Assembly: GCF_030272615.1 (NCBI RefSeq)
Contig: NC_081410.1
Coordinates: 225,671,415 to 225,735,414 of the forward strand
Reading direction: 5' to 3'
DNA from: Cryptomeria japonica
Lineage: Eukaryota; Streptophyta; Pinopsida; Cupressales; Cupressaceae
Length of the DNA: 64,000 nt
Shown here piece after piece: positions 36,233 to 48,433 of the stretch. Numbering within the stretch: position 1 is the stretch's first letter; each line of letters starts with the position of its first letter. Below the pieces are notes generated by a model. That model did not search any database. It saw only the letters and a list, made by a program, of their open reading frames with translations, and had not been told where the DNA came from. The position numbers and the translations under genes were made by a program.

Positions 36233-36237
36233 GATAT
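36233..36237. repeat. Target site duplication of solo LTR D, left copy (GATAT)
   Basis: GATAT before TG at 36238; repeated exactly at 37269-37273. Confidence 0.92.
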
Positions 36238-37268
36238 TGTTAGGTACCAGAGACAACTGAGAGGGGGGGTGAATTAGTTATCCAATAAATTCAACCAAAA
36301 TTAACTTAACCAAAACTTAATGCTTAATGTCGGTAAACCAAACTTTATGCTAGTAGATAGTTTTATCAGTTAATTGCAGTACCGATAAAGATTAATGCAT
36401 GAAAGAGAAAGACAATAACATCCACAACACATAACAAAAATATTTGTATGTGGAAACCCTGTAAGGGGAAAAACCATGGTGGGAAGCCTTACCCACAATC
36501 AAATGATACTACTACAGATAGTATGTGTGTACAATATGGAGTCTGCACATGCAGAAAGGCCAGCTGCCTAGAGCTCACTACTCAATCACAAAATGAGAGT
36601 CACACTGACTACAATTGGATGGTTAAATCCAATGATAATGTACTGCTTAAAATAGCATCTTCATATGCTGGATTCAGTACCGATTTAGTTCTGATTGCCT
36701 TCACAAAAACCTTCCTTCAACCTTCAAATGATGTCTGAGTCTATAGCTCTGCTTATTTTTGCATATATCCTATTACAATACTTTTCCTTATCGCATATCA
36801 ATCTCACAAATGAGATCTTACATTTATACCATAACCTAAGACCAATTGAATAGGTCGGCTCACTAAAAGATATTACAATAAAATAAATTACAAATGAATC
36901 AATAAGAAATGCATCATGCTGGCTCAATGCATTTACAATATTAATAAATCATCTCCATAATGTGTCATGCTAATCTAGAATAGATATGCTTGCTAGTGCA
37001 TAACTTGGTCCTATTTGCCAGTAACAGCAAATATGCATACCCGAATAGACCAATAACCAAATTGCCAAAACCAAGTAATAAAATAATATCTTTGACATAA
37101 CCAAGTACTCTCCAAGTCATTACAAGTGTCGGTGAACAATATAACCTATCGGTGAACCAAATACCAGTGAATATAACCAAAGATCTCCAAGTGCTGATAA
37201 GGTTGACAAGTGTTGACAAGTGTTGACATCAATGACAAAACTATATCAACATATCCAAAATACCAACA
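36238..37268 (-). mobile_element. Solo LTR D, same copia family as element A (1031 bp)
   Basis: Read on the minus strand it starts TGTTGGTATTTTGGATATG and ends GGTACCTAACA, and aligns along its length with the 3' LTR of A (9809-10857), including the C-run near the end, the GGAAACCCTGTAAGGGG motif and the CTGCATGTGCAGA palindrome. GATAT duplications flank it (36233-36237, 37269-37273). No internal sequence remains, the result expected from recombination between the two LTRs of one insertion. Confidence 0.93.
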
Positions 37269-37273
37269 GATAT
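37269..37273. repeat. Target site duplication of solo LTR D, right copy (GATAT)
   Basis: Exact copy of 36233-36237, directly after the LTR. Confidence 0.92.
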
Positions 37274-38473
37274 ACCTATAGGTAAGCGACCTTTTTGGGA
37301 ATATAACCACTCACATGTGATTGCCAAGTCACTTCAAAAGTGACATTTTCTTGATGCACGAAAATCAGCTTTTAGAAGATTGAGTTTGGGAAAGACAACC
37401 TTCTATTCTTGTGTTTGTATGCACTTCTTCAACCTTGCACCTACCTTTTCAGTTTCCTCTTTTAGAAAACTTGTAAGAGAGTTGGGAAGACCAACCTATG
37501 ATCTCCCACCATTCCTTTCCAAGGAAGTTGGAAAGTGTGAGAGGAGTCTACTTAGGAGAAAAAAATTCAAACTTAGAATCATTACCCACTCTCCAATCTT
37601 GGAGATCAAGAGTTTTGAAGGATTTGAATTTTAGAAGAAAAAATTAGCTAAGGGAAGGAAGATTGTAGCTGATTGGATTTTTTATTTTCTTGGGTCGGAA
37701 GCTCTTCATCAAATCTTCATCACCACATTTCATTTGCAGGAGTTGAGGTTGGTGCATGCCACCTTAAAATTTAAATTTTTCTTGTTGTTTTATGTCTAAA
37801 TCTGCAAGTTTATGTGTGTTTGTGTGTGATTTATGAGTTTGAGATATTGTGATTTGGATGTGTTGTTTCATATTTTGTATGCCTTTCATATGGTTGTATG
37901 TTTATGGGAGTTAAGAACACACTCATGCTTGGGAGGGTAGAGTAGTCTTGGGGTGAAGAGAGTTTGACAGTCTTAGGGTTTAGAGCTCTCTTTGGGGAAG
38001 AGAGGTGAACTTGGATATGAGATCCTTGTTGTATTTTGTGTTTTTTTATTTCTATAAATTTGGGGGCCATAAGGAGGGATTGAAATTTTTTCCTTTGGGG
38101 GTCATAAGGGGTTTTGATTTGGGTCATGAGAGACCAAGAGAGAGGGAAAAAAAGAGAGAGAAAAAGAAAGAGATTGTTTTTTATGATGAAATGTAATGGT
38201 TAATGTTATGGAGGTATTTGTTTGTTCATTTATATGGAAGATCTCCCCTTTTATTTGGTCCACCTTCACCCCTATATTTCAAGTCATATTTGACTGTGTA
38301 AAGCTTGGGTTGGGAGTTTTTGTGTTGAGTGTTTTTTTTACATATTCTAGAAATTTAAGTGTGTTGTGCTTGTTTGTAACCTATTTGGTACCTAGTTCTC
38401 CCAAGCTCGGGGGTGGTCTCTTGTGGGCCTAGGTTAGGAGGTGATCCCCCATGGTCACAACAAAAGAAGTTAT

Positions 38474-39480
38474 TTTATTTGGAGGTCAACAATTTGGTTG
38501 TAGGAGACAAAAGAAAAATAGTTTTCTATGTAGCAAATTGAAAAGTGTTTTAAAGCTGCATCTACATGTATTTCAAATTGTGCATCTTTTATGAGTATAA
38601 GAAATCTGGAAAAAAAAAGAAGAGAATGTAATGAGAAAGAGACTTATGTATTTGATTTTCCTACCATTGAGCTATGTGTAAAAAGAATATGATTTGTCTA
38701 TTGATGTTCATTTATTCATTAGCAAGAAATAGAGACAAGAAATGTATTTTATATCTGTAGTAACTTTTATTTGAAAAGAAAGTAAAGCTAGAAATGACTT
38801 ATTCTTAAATGGTAACGAGTGGTTTCTTGCCCAGATTTTAGTTAGCATGAGGAATAGTGAATGTATGTAGTTTCCTAATCTGAAATTTGTATTAATGTTT
38901 TCTGTTACAACTTCATGTTTTAATTTAATTATAGTGAGTATTTCAAATGTCAACTTAGGAAGAGAAAGAAGATTCCTTAAACCTGCATTTTCCATGAATA
39001 AGTTTTAACAAGAAATGAATCCTTATGTAAATCTAAATTTTAAATCTAGTAGTATTCTACATTTTAAGTTGGTTAGGGAGTTTATTTCAGCAAAATAAAA
39101 GAAAGGGTTTCATTCTACCTTCTGTTTTACATTTTGTAAAAAAAATAGAGTAATTTTGAAATAAAATAGTACTTCAGATTTATGCTACAATAAGAAAAAT
39201 TTATTAACAACAATAGAAAAAAAAAGATACTTTACATTTTTTGTTTTATATTCCATAGCATTTAGTTAGAAACTGAAATAAAAGAGATGTAGTTTTAAAC
39301 AAAATATTAGGAATGAAAAGGAAATACTTTGAGAGCTGAGTATTCAAGCTCCCTATTTTATTTTATTTTGGGGCTTGAAAGGAGGAAGAATCTCAATGGA
39401 AGGGAGTCCTCCTCTCTTTCACAATTTCCCTTTTTTATTCTCTATTATAACATACACTAAATCAAAATTAAACTTAAAAA
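38474..39480. other. AT-rich noncoding stretch
   Basis: No ORF with family features and no recognised repeat. Confidence 0.6.
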
Positions 39481-39746
39481 AAAGAGATCTAAAGAACCTA
39501 CAACTATTAAAAATAAAAGAGATTAAACCTGCAATACAAATCTATAAGTGATTATAGTTGGCAAATTTAAGCTTGTTAATAAATGATTATTCACACACAC
39601 ACACAATAAATATAATTGTGTAAAGATAAACTCCTTTAAAAAATGATCTACATTAATCACAAATAAGCTACAAATAAATATTGAAAATCTACTTATGATT
39701 CATATTGAAAAGGAAACAATAACTCAGATTTAAAAGTTAATCAACC

Positions 39747-39845
<99 letters not shown>

Positions 39846-39915
39846 ATTGCTCTAAACCTTTCTTCTTTAAAATAAAACTGAGATTAATGGCCTCCATATT
39901 GTGTATATACATATA
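39481..39915 (+). repeat. Repeat arm A of a compound repeat
   Basis: It pairs as an imperfect inverted repeat with 40722-41070: the order of blocks (AAAGAGATCTAAAGAACC; CACACACACA; CATATTGAAAAGGAAACA; ACCTTATTGCTCTAAACC; GGCCTCCATATTGTG) is mirrored there. The last block is also tandemly repeated at 39929-40000. A long TA run (39752-39840) lies inside the arm. Confidence 0.85.
39752..39840. repeat. (AT)n microsatellite
   Basis: About 90 bases of uninterrupted TA dinucleotides. Confidence 0.95.
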
Positions 39916-40009
39916 TAAATATATATATACCTTATTGCTCTAAACATTGCTTCTTTAAAATAAAATAAAGATTAATGGCCTCCATACTGTGTATATACAT
40001 AAATATATA

Positions 40010-40710
40010 TATAATCATTAAAAAAAGGGAGAACATTTTTAAAAAAAAAAACTCATAAAAAAACATAGGTTGAGCAAGGGGGGGGGAGGGTGGGGTGGTG
40101 CGGTGCCACCAGGGGCCGCAACCCACTACCGCGCCCTTGCATAAACCAAACCGTCGCCTCTCCTCTCTCGGCCCCTCCCTGCTTCCAACAAAAATGATGG
40201 TACAGAGAGAAGAAAAAAAAAAGCATGCCCTAACTAATTGATAAGTTAGCGCATATTCAAAAGGGTTATGGAAAATGTATAACATTTCAGGGTAGCTTTA
40301 AAAATTAATATATAAAAAAGGTAAATTATAAAATAAGAGAAAAGGGGGAAAAAAAACCCAAAATTCAAAAAGGAGGTTTAAATTGTAAAAGTGGTTGTTC
40401 TCTTGGGATATATTTATATGTATATATGTACATACACAAGGGGTATGTAAATAAATACATATATCTATGTATATTTGAATATAGAATTTAAATTTGATTA
40501 AAGGGGTTGTATTTTATGCATCATTTTTGGGGGAAAAATATATATATATGTATAAGTTGAAAACTTATACCCCATTTACATATATTTTAATTAATTATTT
40601 AATGGAGGATGATCAATAATGTCGGCACATAAATAGATTGGACTATTAAATTAATATTAATATGATAAATTGGAGAACTACAATCAATAAACATAATTAA
40701 TGATAATATT
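40010..40710 (+). repeat. Repeat block B, first copy
   Basis: Direct repeat of 41511-42131. Shared marks are AACTCATAAAAAAACA, a GC-rich patch with GGCCCCTCCCTGCTTCC, AAAATGATGG, and the end block AATGTCGGCACATAAATAG. The GC patch differs most between copies. No coding region. Confidence 0.88.
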
Positions 40711-40721
40711 TTTATATATAC

Positions 40722-40778
40722 ACAGTATGGAGGCCATTAATCACAATTTTCTTTTAAAGAAGCAGGGTTTAGAGCAAT

Positions 40779-40817
<39 letters not shown>

Positions 40818-41070
40818 GGTTGATTAACTTTTAAATCTGGGTTACTGTTTCCTTTTCAATATGAATCATAAGCAAATTTTCAATATTCATTTGCAGCTTA
40901 TTTGTGCCTAAAGTAGATCATTTTTTAAAGGAATTTATCTTTACTCCTGTGTGTGTGTAAATAATCATCAATTAACACGCTTAGATCTGTCAACTATAAT
41001 GACTTATAGATTTGTATTGCAGGTTTAACTTCTTTTCTTTTTAATAGTTTTAGGTTCTTTGGATCTCTTT
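40722..41070 (-). repeat. Repeat arm A, inverted copy
   Basis: Reverse-complement counterpart of 39481-39915. Bases 41071-41118 add a partial second copy of GTTGTAGGTTCTTTAG and the TTTTAGGGTAGCTT motif that also occurs in both B blocks. Confidence 0.85.
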
Positions 41071-41118
41071 AAGTTGTAGGTTCTTTAGGTTTAACATATA
41101 AAATTTTAGGGTAGCTTC

Positions 41119-41510
<392 letters not shown>

Positions 41511-41512
<2 letters not shown>

Positions 41513-42131
41513 ATAATAATAAAAAAAGGGAGAGTATTTAAAAAAAAAACTCATAAAAAAACACAAGCTGGGCAAGGGGGGCAGGGGGTGGAAGGGGGTG
41601 GAGCGGCTCCACCCTACCCCTGTGGGGAGTGGCGCCATCGGGGGTCGCGACACTGTCGCACCCCTGCATAAACCAAATCATTGCCTCTCCTCTCTCGGCC
41701 CCTCCCTGCTTCCAACAAAAATGATGGTAAGGAAAAAAAAAAGAAAAAAAGGATTCTCTAACTTATTGATAAGTTAGGGCATATTCAAAAGGGTTTTGGA
41801 AAATATATAAAATTTTAGGGTAGCTTTAAAAAGAAATATATAAAAAAAGGTAAATTATAAAATAAGAGGAAAGGGGAAAAAAAACCCAAATTCAAAAAGG
41901 GGGTTTAAATTGTAAAAGGGGTTGTTCTCTTGGGATATATTTATAATGGATAAGTTGAAAACTTATACCCCATTTACATATATTTTAATTAGATATTTAA
42001 TGGGGGAGGATCAATAATGTCGGCACATAAATAGATTGGACTATTAAATTAATATTAATATAAAGGATTTATATTAATATTAATATGTTAAATTGGAGAA
42101 CTACAATTAAGAAACATAATTAATGATAATG
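41511..42131 (+). repeat. Repeat block B, second copy
   Basis: Direct repeat of 40010-40710, with an 80-base shorter middle part (it lacks the TATATGTATATATG segment near 40430-40520) and a changed GC-rich patch. Confidence 0.88.
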
Positions 42132-44516
42132 TTATATGGGCATTATTTGAGTTATTTTAATTAACTCTAGATGAAAAATGGGATTGAATAGTCATTATAA
42201 GGGTTTGGATTATAATACTTTGGAAAATTATAATTAAAGTGATTTGAGTGATTTCAAGCTCTTAGCTGAACTTCAATGAACAATTTAATTAATCAAAATG
42301 AAATATAAATGTCTTCCCTTAGGATAGTATCTTTAATTAATTTTAAATAACTAATCCCCAATGAGTAATATTAGTGGAATGGCTTAAGGGGTTAAATTTT
42401 ACCCCACTTAGTTAACATACGTACATGATACCCCTCTAGATTTGATTTAATTAAAATTATAACCTCGTTCTCTTGTAGGTCATTATAACTTGACACTTAA
42501 GAAATCAAATTAGTGAAACTAAGTGATCAACCTCATCTTCACATTACGTAAATCACAAGTAATTATGCCTTTTTTCAAAAAATTGGTTGTTGTGTTTTTG
42601 CCCTAAAGTGTGAGCATGACAGTTATTAAATGGATTTATTTAATATATGATATAATATGAATATTATGATATAGTGAGGAATAAATGGTATAATGAAAAA
42701 TGAATATTATAAGATAATGAAGAATAATAATATTATATTATATGGATCTACTTGATAATGATTGGAAAATTGAGATTAAATAAGAGGATATTCAATGGGA
42801 AATTTTATGTGTCTACATTTTCCCCTCTTTGAGACAATGCAACTTGTCGCATTGTTTCAAAGAAAAATTGATCAAGTGACAAATGCCCCAGAGATATATT
42901 GATAGGGATGGTGATTGATTGGTTATGCCCCCTTGAGAGATTGATCGAACAGATTGATGGAGATTGATCTCGATAAATTATGAAAGAGATATAGGATAAT
43001 TGATATTGTGCAAGTTATTAAGTTGAGATGTACATTTGATGGAAATGCATATTTTATGAGGTGTAACTGAACAATTGATGGAAATGATCAGTATAGCCAA
43101 GTTGATAAGATGATTAAGCTGATTGAGCTGATTAAGCTAAGAGGGATTGATGATTGTGCAAGATAAGGTGATCCAAAGATTGATCGATTCATTGATCCAG
43201 GGGTGTTGAGATTTCAAGAAGATGTTTGATTGATTGATAGAGTGATTGATAAATATTAAGAGACATGTATCAGTTGGATAAAGTGGTTGATTGATTGGTC
43301 CCTTTGAAACAAGGAAGATAAAGAGAAAAATAAAGAAGATGATGAAAGAAATAATTGAAGATGAGAAGATGTTGAAAGACAATGATAAAGAGAAATGATT
43401 GATGCAACATACGATGAAAGAAGATGTAAGTAATGAGAAGATGCAAGAGGATGGATGATGAGAAAAAATAATGAAGGTGATGAGAATTCTTTTGCGTTTT
43501 AAGTGCTAAAATCATCATCGAGCTGATTTATGGCAATAGGATAAAAATCATCTAGATACAAATAAGACCCAAATGAATCATCATACCAATTGCATGTGTG
43601 ACTATGAAATTGGGAATCATGAAAGCAATAACAAACTAGCCAACCACCTAACTAGATTGCAATGAAAGTAATCCTAATACACACAATAAAGGTATGAATA
43701 CAAGATGCTCAAAAGAAAATGCAAACCATAAGACCTCAAAGCATCTCCTCCATGTCTCTTCATTGGATTTCTTTCTCCTCCAAATTGGGCTTGTGTGGAT
43801 CTCACCTACAAGTGCAAAAGCTGAATCAATCTTTATTTTGACACCGCGAGGATACTTGAAAATATGGTTGATTGAAAATGATTGAGAAAAAGAATCCAAT
43901 TTATAGAGAAATTGGAGAGAGGACAAAATTAGCATGAAATTGATATTACAGGCAATTGATTTTGAAAATGGCAAAATTGAGTTGAAGGAAGAAGTTTATG
44001 ACACCTATGTCATGAATTATGACATATTGCCAATGCAAAGGTTAGAGGACTAAAAGCCTATGACATCTTGCTATGCCAAAGGTATGATGCATGAGAAATT
44101 CATCCTTCCACTGAAGCACAAAAATAGGGAGAGACTAGAGATGACTTGATTAGGTGGAAATTGAATATAGCAAATTAAAAAATGAGGTGGACATTAGGAA
44201 TTAGGAAATTACAAAAAATTAGAAATGATGAAATATAAATTAGGTGAATTAATTAATAAGTTTTTATTCATTAATTAATTCACAAAAAGGGAGGAAATTC
44301 AAATAGCCAATTAAATAAATATTTAATTATGACAAGAGGAGACTTAGGATTAAATAAATAAATTTATTTAACCTAGAACAGAAATGATGAATAGGATTAA
44401 TTGAATAAATCATAAAACCCTAGAAGATGAAATAGAAATGAAAGGACTATCAATTAGGTCATGACAATAAGCAATTAATGTAGGTTCGATCATGATTTTA
44501 GTTTATAAAGGACCAA
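42132..44516. other. AT-rich noncoding stretch with LTR fragments
   Basis: No gene is visible. An LTR-like end, GAGCATGACA, lies at about 42612-42621 in plus orientation, and an LTR-like start in minus orientation (TGTAGACACATAAAA, ending at 42817) lies next to a purine tract. From 42890 to 43260 the DNA is rich in GATTGAT repeats. A possible minus-strand TATA box, CTATAAATTGG, is near 43900. These are probably remains of gypsy LTRs, not resolved into elements. Confidence 0.5.
42818..42830 (-). promoter_or_regulatory. Minus-strand polypurine tract next to an LTR start
   Basis: On the minus strand AAAGAGGGGAAAA is followed directly by TGTAGACACAT, the usual polypurine tract plus LTR boundary. 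It indicates the 3' LTR start of a minus-strand element whose other parts I cannot delimit. Confidence 0.5.
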
Positions 44517-45183
44517 TGTTGATAAATGATTGATATTGGTTTTTGCCTCGCCAATAGGAATAATAACCATAGCTAAAGTCTCAACCCAAAGTTTGGACAT
44601 TCACTCTGTGAATTTATTATCTCCGTAACTAAAGTTCATTTATTTGTCAACCCAGGGATGCATTACTTGAAATGGGTCTGCACTATATATGCACTAAGTT
44701 CATGTGATAGGTATTCTGCATTACTGCAACAACTAAACCTATTTGAAATAAGCAAGAAAGAATTATAACAACTGAATGACTACTAGAAAACTAAGCATTA
44801 ATAGAAAATTATAATTAAAGAATTGTTAACTAAGTCCAAAGCTGACAAACAAGAATTGCTTTGTTTGCTTTGGCTACAGGAACGGTCACAGGATCTGCTT
44901 TCGGTGGTTGCAGGAACACTCAATCGCTAGAACACCTACTATAGAAAAAAGGGAAACTGAATCTAACAAATGCACAGGAATACTCACCAAGTGAGCCCCC
45001 TTGGATGAGTATATCCAGACCTGAAAGATAACTATGTATACTCATAATAGAATCATTTTATTCATTGTTTTTCAAAGGTCGATACAACACACAGAATGAA
45101 AGAAAATGCTTTTAATTCTAAAAATACTCTACAACTCTATTTCTGAATCTCCTGTCTCTCACCTTTGAGAAGAGGCATGGGCT

Positions 45184-45196
45184 CTTATTTAAAAGA
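45184..45196 (-). promoter_or_regulatory. TATA-like element of the F LTR
   Basis: Minus-strand TTTTAAATAAGAG, about 125 bases upstream of an AATAAA (45057-45062) on the same strand. Confidence 0.45.
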
Positions 45197-45689
45197 AAAC
45201 TATAACAACTTCCTACAATCTAGGTCATGCTGATGAAATGAGGCAGAAAACATTTGTGACAAAAAATAGACAGAGTTAATCCATTGAAAACATGGATCTC
45301 CACTAAACTGCAGCCAAGAATATAGCATGGTGGTATTATAAGATTGATGTTTGTTGAAGACAAACATAAATGATTCTTGTGCGCCCTGCTATTCCTTTGC
45401 CACTCCTCACACCCATTATTCTCTTTGTTGTTTTGAATATTTAACCACCCCTTGAATATCTCTAACTGCCTTTATGACGTGACACAATAACCACCTCGGC
45501 AGCATCTTACATATTCTTGCAATTAAAAAGATAGAACATACAAGCACACATATATCTATTTTAATTAATCATAACACTTATACATTTCACACATGATATT
45601 TCCTATGATAATCCACATGGAAACAGGAATAATCCACATAGCAATAGGAATAATGGGTCAAAGAAAAATAGGATTTAATGGGTTTAGTT

Positions 45690-45700
45690 AACATCTAGAA
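45690..45700. repeat. Target site duplication of the LINE, left copy
   Basis: AACATCTAGAA occurs here and again at 50370-50380 directly after the LINE poly(A) end. A duplication of 11 bases fits target-primed reverse transcription. Confidence 0.9.
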
Positions 45701-47315
45701 GGCAGAATAAGGCCTTAGGGGCAAAATTAATATGGAGGACATATGTCTCATCCGATGCCAAATGGGCTAGAATCCTAAGAAATAAGTATCTGGCAAATAG
45801 CCATAAGGAGGCAATATTCAGGGAAAAACACTTACAAAAGGGTTCAAGAATATGGAATTTTATAAAAGATTGTTGCCCCATCATAACAAATCATCTGGCT
45901 TGGGACATCCACAATGGCAAATCGGCATTGTTTTGGGAAGACTCCTGGGGGGATCAACCTCCAATAGATGTATTGATGGATACATCCAACATCAAGCATC
46001 AAATAAAGAATCTTTGGGGGAATTATGTAAAGGATTACATAATTCCTGAACCAAAATCAGCACTCGAATGGAAATGGAAAAACATGCGTCCATTTATGTC
46101 TGAAATCAAATTCCAAGAAATGCAAAAGATACTTAATCACCGATTGATTTCATTTAGAGAAGGGGATGATATTTTAGTATGGGTAAAATCTAAAGACGGG
46201 CAATATAACTGCAGAGATGGCTTCAGGAGCATATACAATAAGGCAAAAGTCAGCAAAGATCACATCCCAGTCAAACTTTGCTAGAATAAAATGTGTCTTC
46301 CAAAAGCAGGCTTCTTTGCTTGGGCGGAAATTCAAAGGAAAGTACTTACTGCTGATCAATTCAGACATAGGGGATATGAAGGACCATCAATCTATCTATC
46401 ATGTAAGGAAGATGAGGAAACAAGTGATCATATTTTCATGAGATGCAAATATACCCAGAAATGCTGGTACTAGTTAATGGCACAGTTAGGATGGTTAGGA
46501 GCTATTAGCTCTTCCTTGATAGAATGGTGTTCATACTGGCCAATTCTCAAGAAAAAAGTCTATTTAATAATTTATGGATTTGCAACCCATCTATAGTAAT
46601 ATGGGAGATCTGGAAAGAAAGAAATAGAAGAATATTTCAAGAAAAGGAAATGCAAGTAGAAAAACTCATAATTAAAATAGAAGTGGCTATAACCAAAACC
46701 TCCAATAATAGGAATATGAACACTCCATTACATGGAAAGTCATTCACAGAATGGGACAACTTTATTAGAAAGTAATGGAGTGGAATAAAAATCCCTCCTT
46801 TTATTGGGAAAATAGGAACAGATAAAGAAGAAATAAGGAAAACATGCAAGTGGCAACCTCCAAAGCACGGATGGTTCAAATTAAATTTTGATGGAGCATC
46901 TAGAGGAAACCCTAGTATGGCAGGGGCAGGATGTATAATACACTCAGATAAAGGGAAGAGTATTGGATCTAAATCCATTCATTTAGGACAAACCACCAAC
47001 AATACCGTTGAATTCCTAAGCCTCATAGAAGGTTTAAAGATGTGCAGAGAACTAAGGATAAGTAAATTAGAAATTGAAGGTGACTCATCATTAATAATCA
47101 ATGCAATTAAGACTAAAGGAATGTCGAATTGGAAACTCAAAGGTGTGCTTGATAAAGCATTGGAATTACTCAATTATTTCACAGATTTCACTACCAACCA
47201 CATATATAGAGAGGCAGACTTGGCAGCAGGTGCTCTAGCCAATTTAGGGGCAGATGGGATAACTAAGACAACGATTAATATATCAAACTCTACTGATAAG
47301 GAACAAGATGGATAA
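45701..47315 (+). pseudogene. LINE ORF2 C-terminal part: post-RT region, zinc-binding domain and RNase H
   Basis: From the first base the frame encodes the region after the RT core (LIWRTYVSSDAKWARIL, then NGKSALFWEDSWGDQPPI). A zinc-binding RT-associated domain follows at about 46290-46480 (PKAGFFAWAEIQRK, CKEDEETSDHIFMRCKYTQKCW). A frameshift lies near 46500, then VIWEIWKERNRRIFQEKE. RNase H follows from about 46860: FKLNFDGASRGNPS (Asp), TVEFLSLIEGL (Glu), EIEGDSSLIINAI (Asp); the last acidic position appears lost (READLAAGALAN, where VADALAN is usual). Stops at about 46281 and 46773 break it further. The TAA at 47313-47315 ends the frame. Endonuclease and RT core are absent through truncation. 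Confidence 0.9.
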
Positions 47316-47399
47316 ATAAATTTTATATATCTATATGCATATAGATAAGGCATAGACAAAAATGATCTACATATTTGCTTAGACTCAGTCAATCTATAC

Positions 47400-47607
47400 A
47401 CATACTGAGATACCCACGGATATATATATATATATATATATAAATGCATATATATTTGAATATATTCTTATATAGATTGGACAAGTATTGATATATATTT
47501 ACATATGCACTTATATATATATATATATATACAAATGTATAAATATATATACATATACTTATATGTTTATATATGGATATATATTCATATGTACTTATAT
47601 ATTCCAA

Positions 47608-47638
<31 letters not shown>

Positions 47639-47698
47639 CAGGATATACATATATATATATACATATATATATATATACATACATATATATATATATAT

Positions 47699-47730
<32 letters not shown>

Positions 47731-47910
47731 CTTTGTTTACTTCTATATCTTGATATATATATAATCATATATATCTAGATATATATATATATTTGTATAT
47801 ACCTATATACATATAAATATATATACAGATAGATATATATTTTCATAAACATATGGGTATACATATATTGTTATATACTTGTATATTCATATAAATGCAT
47901 TTATATATAT
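47400..47910. repeat. TA/CATA-type microsatellite within the LINE
   Basis: Long imperfect runs of TATA, TATACA and TATG directly after the ORF2 end. Predicted Tyr/Ile-alternating proteins on both strands here are translations of the repeat. Confidence 0.93.
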
Positions 47911-47925
47911 ATGGTCTTATATCCT

Positions 47926-48138
47926 TATAACCTAGCTCACTCTCTAGTAGAATTTATTATAGCTGAGCAATATAAAAGCATTGATCCAGATTGGCCGAAT
48001 TTATGGAGATCGACATGGATGCTCTCCAAGAGGCTCGATCCTCTATACAGACTTAATAGCATAATTAAGAATGAAGATTATGCATTAGTTTTAATGATAT
48101 TGATATTCAAAATTATTTTTGAAACATGTGAAGGATAG
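47926..48138 (+). pseudogene. Short frame in the LINE 3' region
   Basis: About 70 codons (HSLVEFIIAEQYKSIDPDWPNLW, then RLDPLYRLNSIIKNEDYALV) with ordinary amino-acid composition and no clear start. It lies between the microsatellite and the next ORF in the same orientation. It may be the decayed front part of the ORF at 48434, in another phase. No family recognised. Confidence 0.35.
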
Positions 48139-48433
48139 GACAGATATGACCTCTGAAGCATGTCATCTCAAATGAATCAATTAATGATAAATTAAGCATG
48201 ATCTCAATCGACGGAACATTTGCTAGTCATTAAAGGAGAATGCGACATCAAGAGATTTTTAGATATGATCTAGATCTTCACAATTAACAAAAAGTTAACT
48301 TGGATTATCAATAACTAAAATGACACAAAAACACATGTTGCCATTTCGAATAATGATTATAACCTGATATCTAGCCTGGCTCACGTTTATATTAAAACAT
48401 AAATCCCATATCTCTCAAACTCAAACTGGAAAA

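Larger units (their letters stand above)
35187..38462 (+). repeat. Element G 3' LTR, interrupted by solo LTR D
   Basis: Begins TGTAGTACCC after the polypurine tract. If the end is the CACAACA at 38456-38462, its length without D is about 2.2 kb. The ends TGTAGT and ACAACA are imperfectly inverted, as LTR ends usually are. It includes short AG-rich runs near 38130-38175. No coding region. Confidence 0.5.
33572..38468 (+). mobile_element. Element G: remains of an LTR element starting TGTAGTACCC
   Basis: TGTAGTACCCxTCCCCGATC and about 70 more bases occur at 33572 and again at 35187, the second time directly after a polypurine tract (GGGGGAGAGGA, 35176-35186). This marks a 5' LTR start and a 3' LTR start. 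Between them is only about 1.5 kb of noncoding DNA, so most of the 5' LTR and the coding part have been lost. GTTAT at 33567-33571 recurs at 38469-38473, a possible duplication, but the bases before the right copy (CAACAAAAGAA) do not end in CA, so the right end is uncertain. The solo LTR D interrupts the 3' LTR. Confidence 0.5.
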
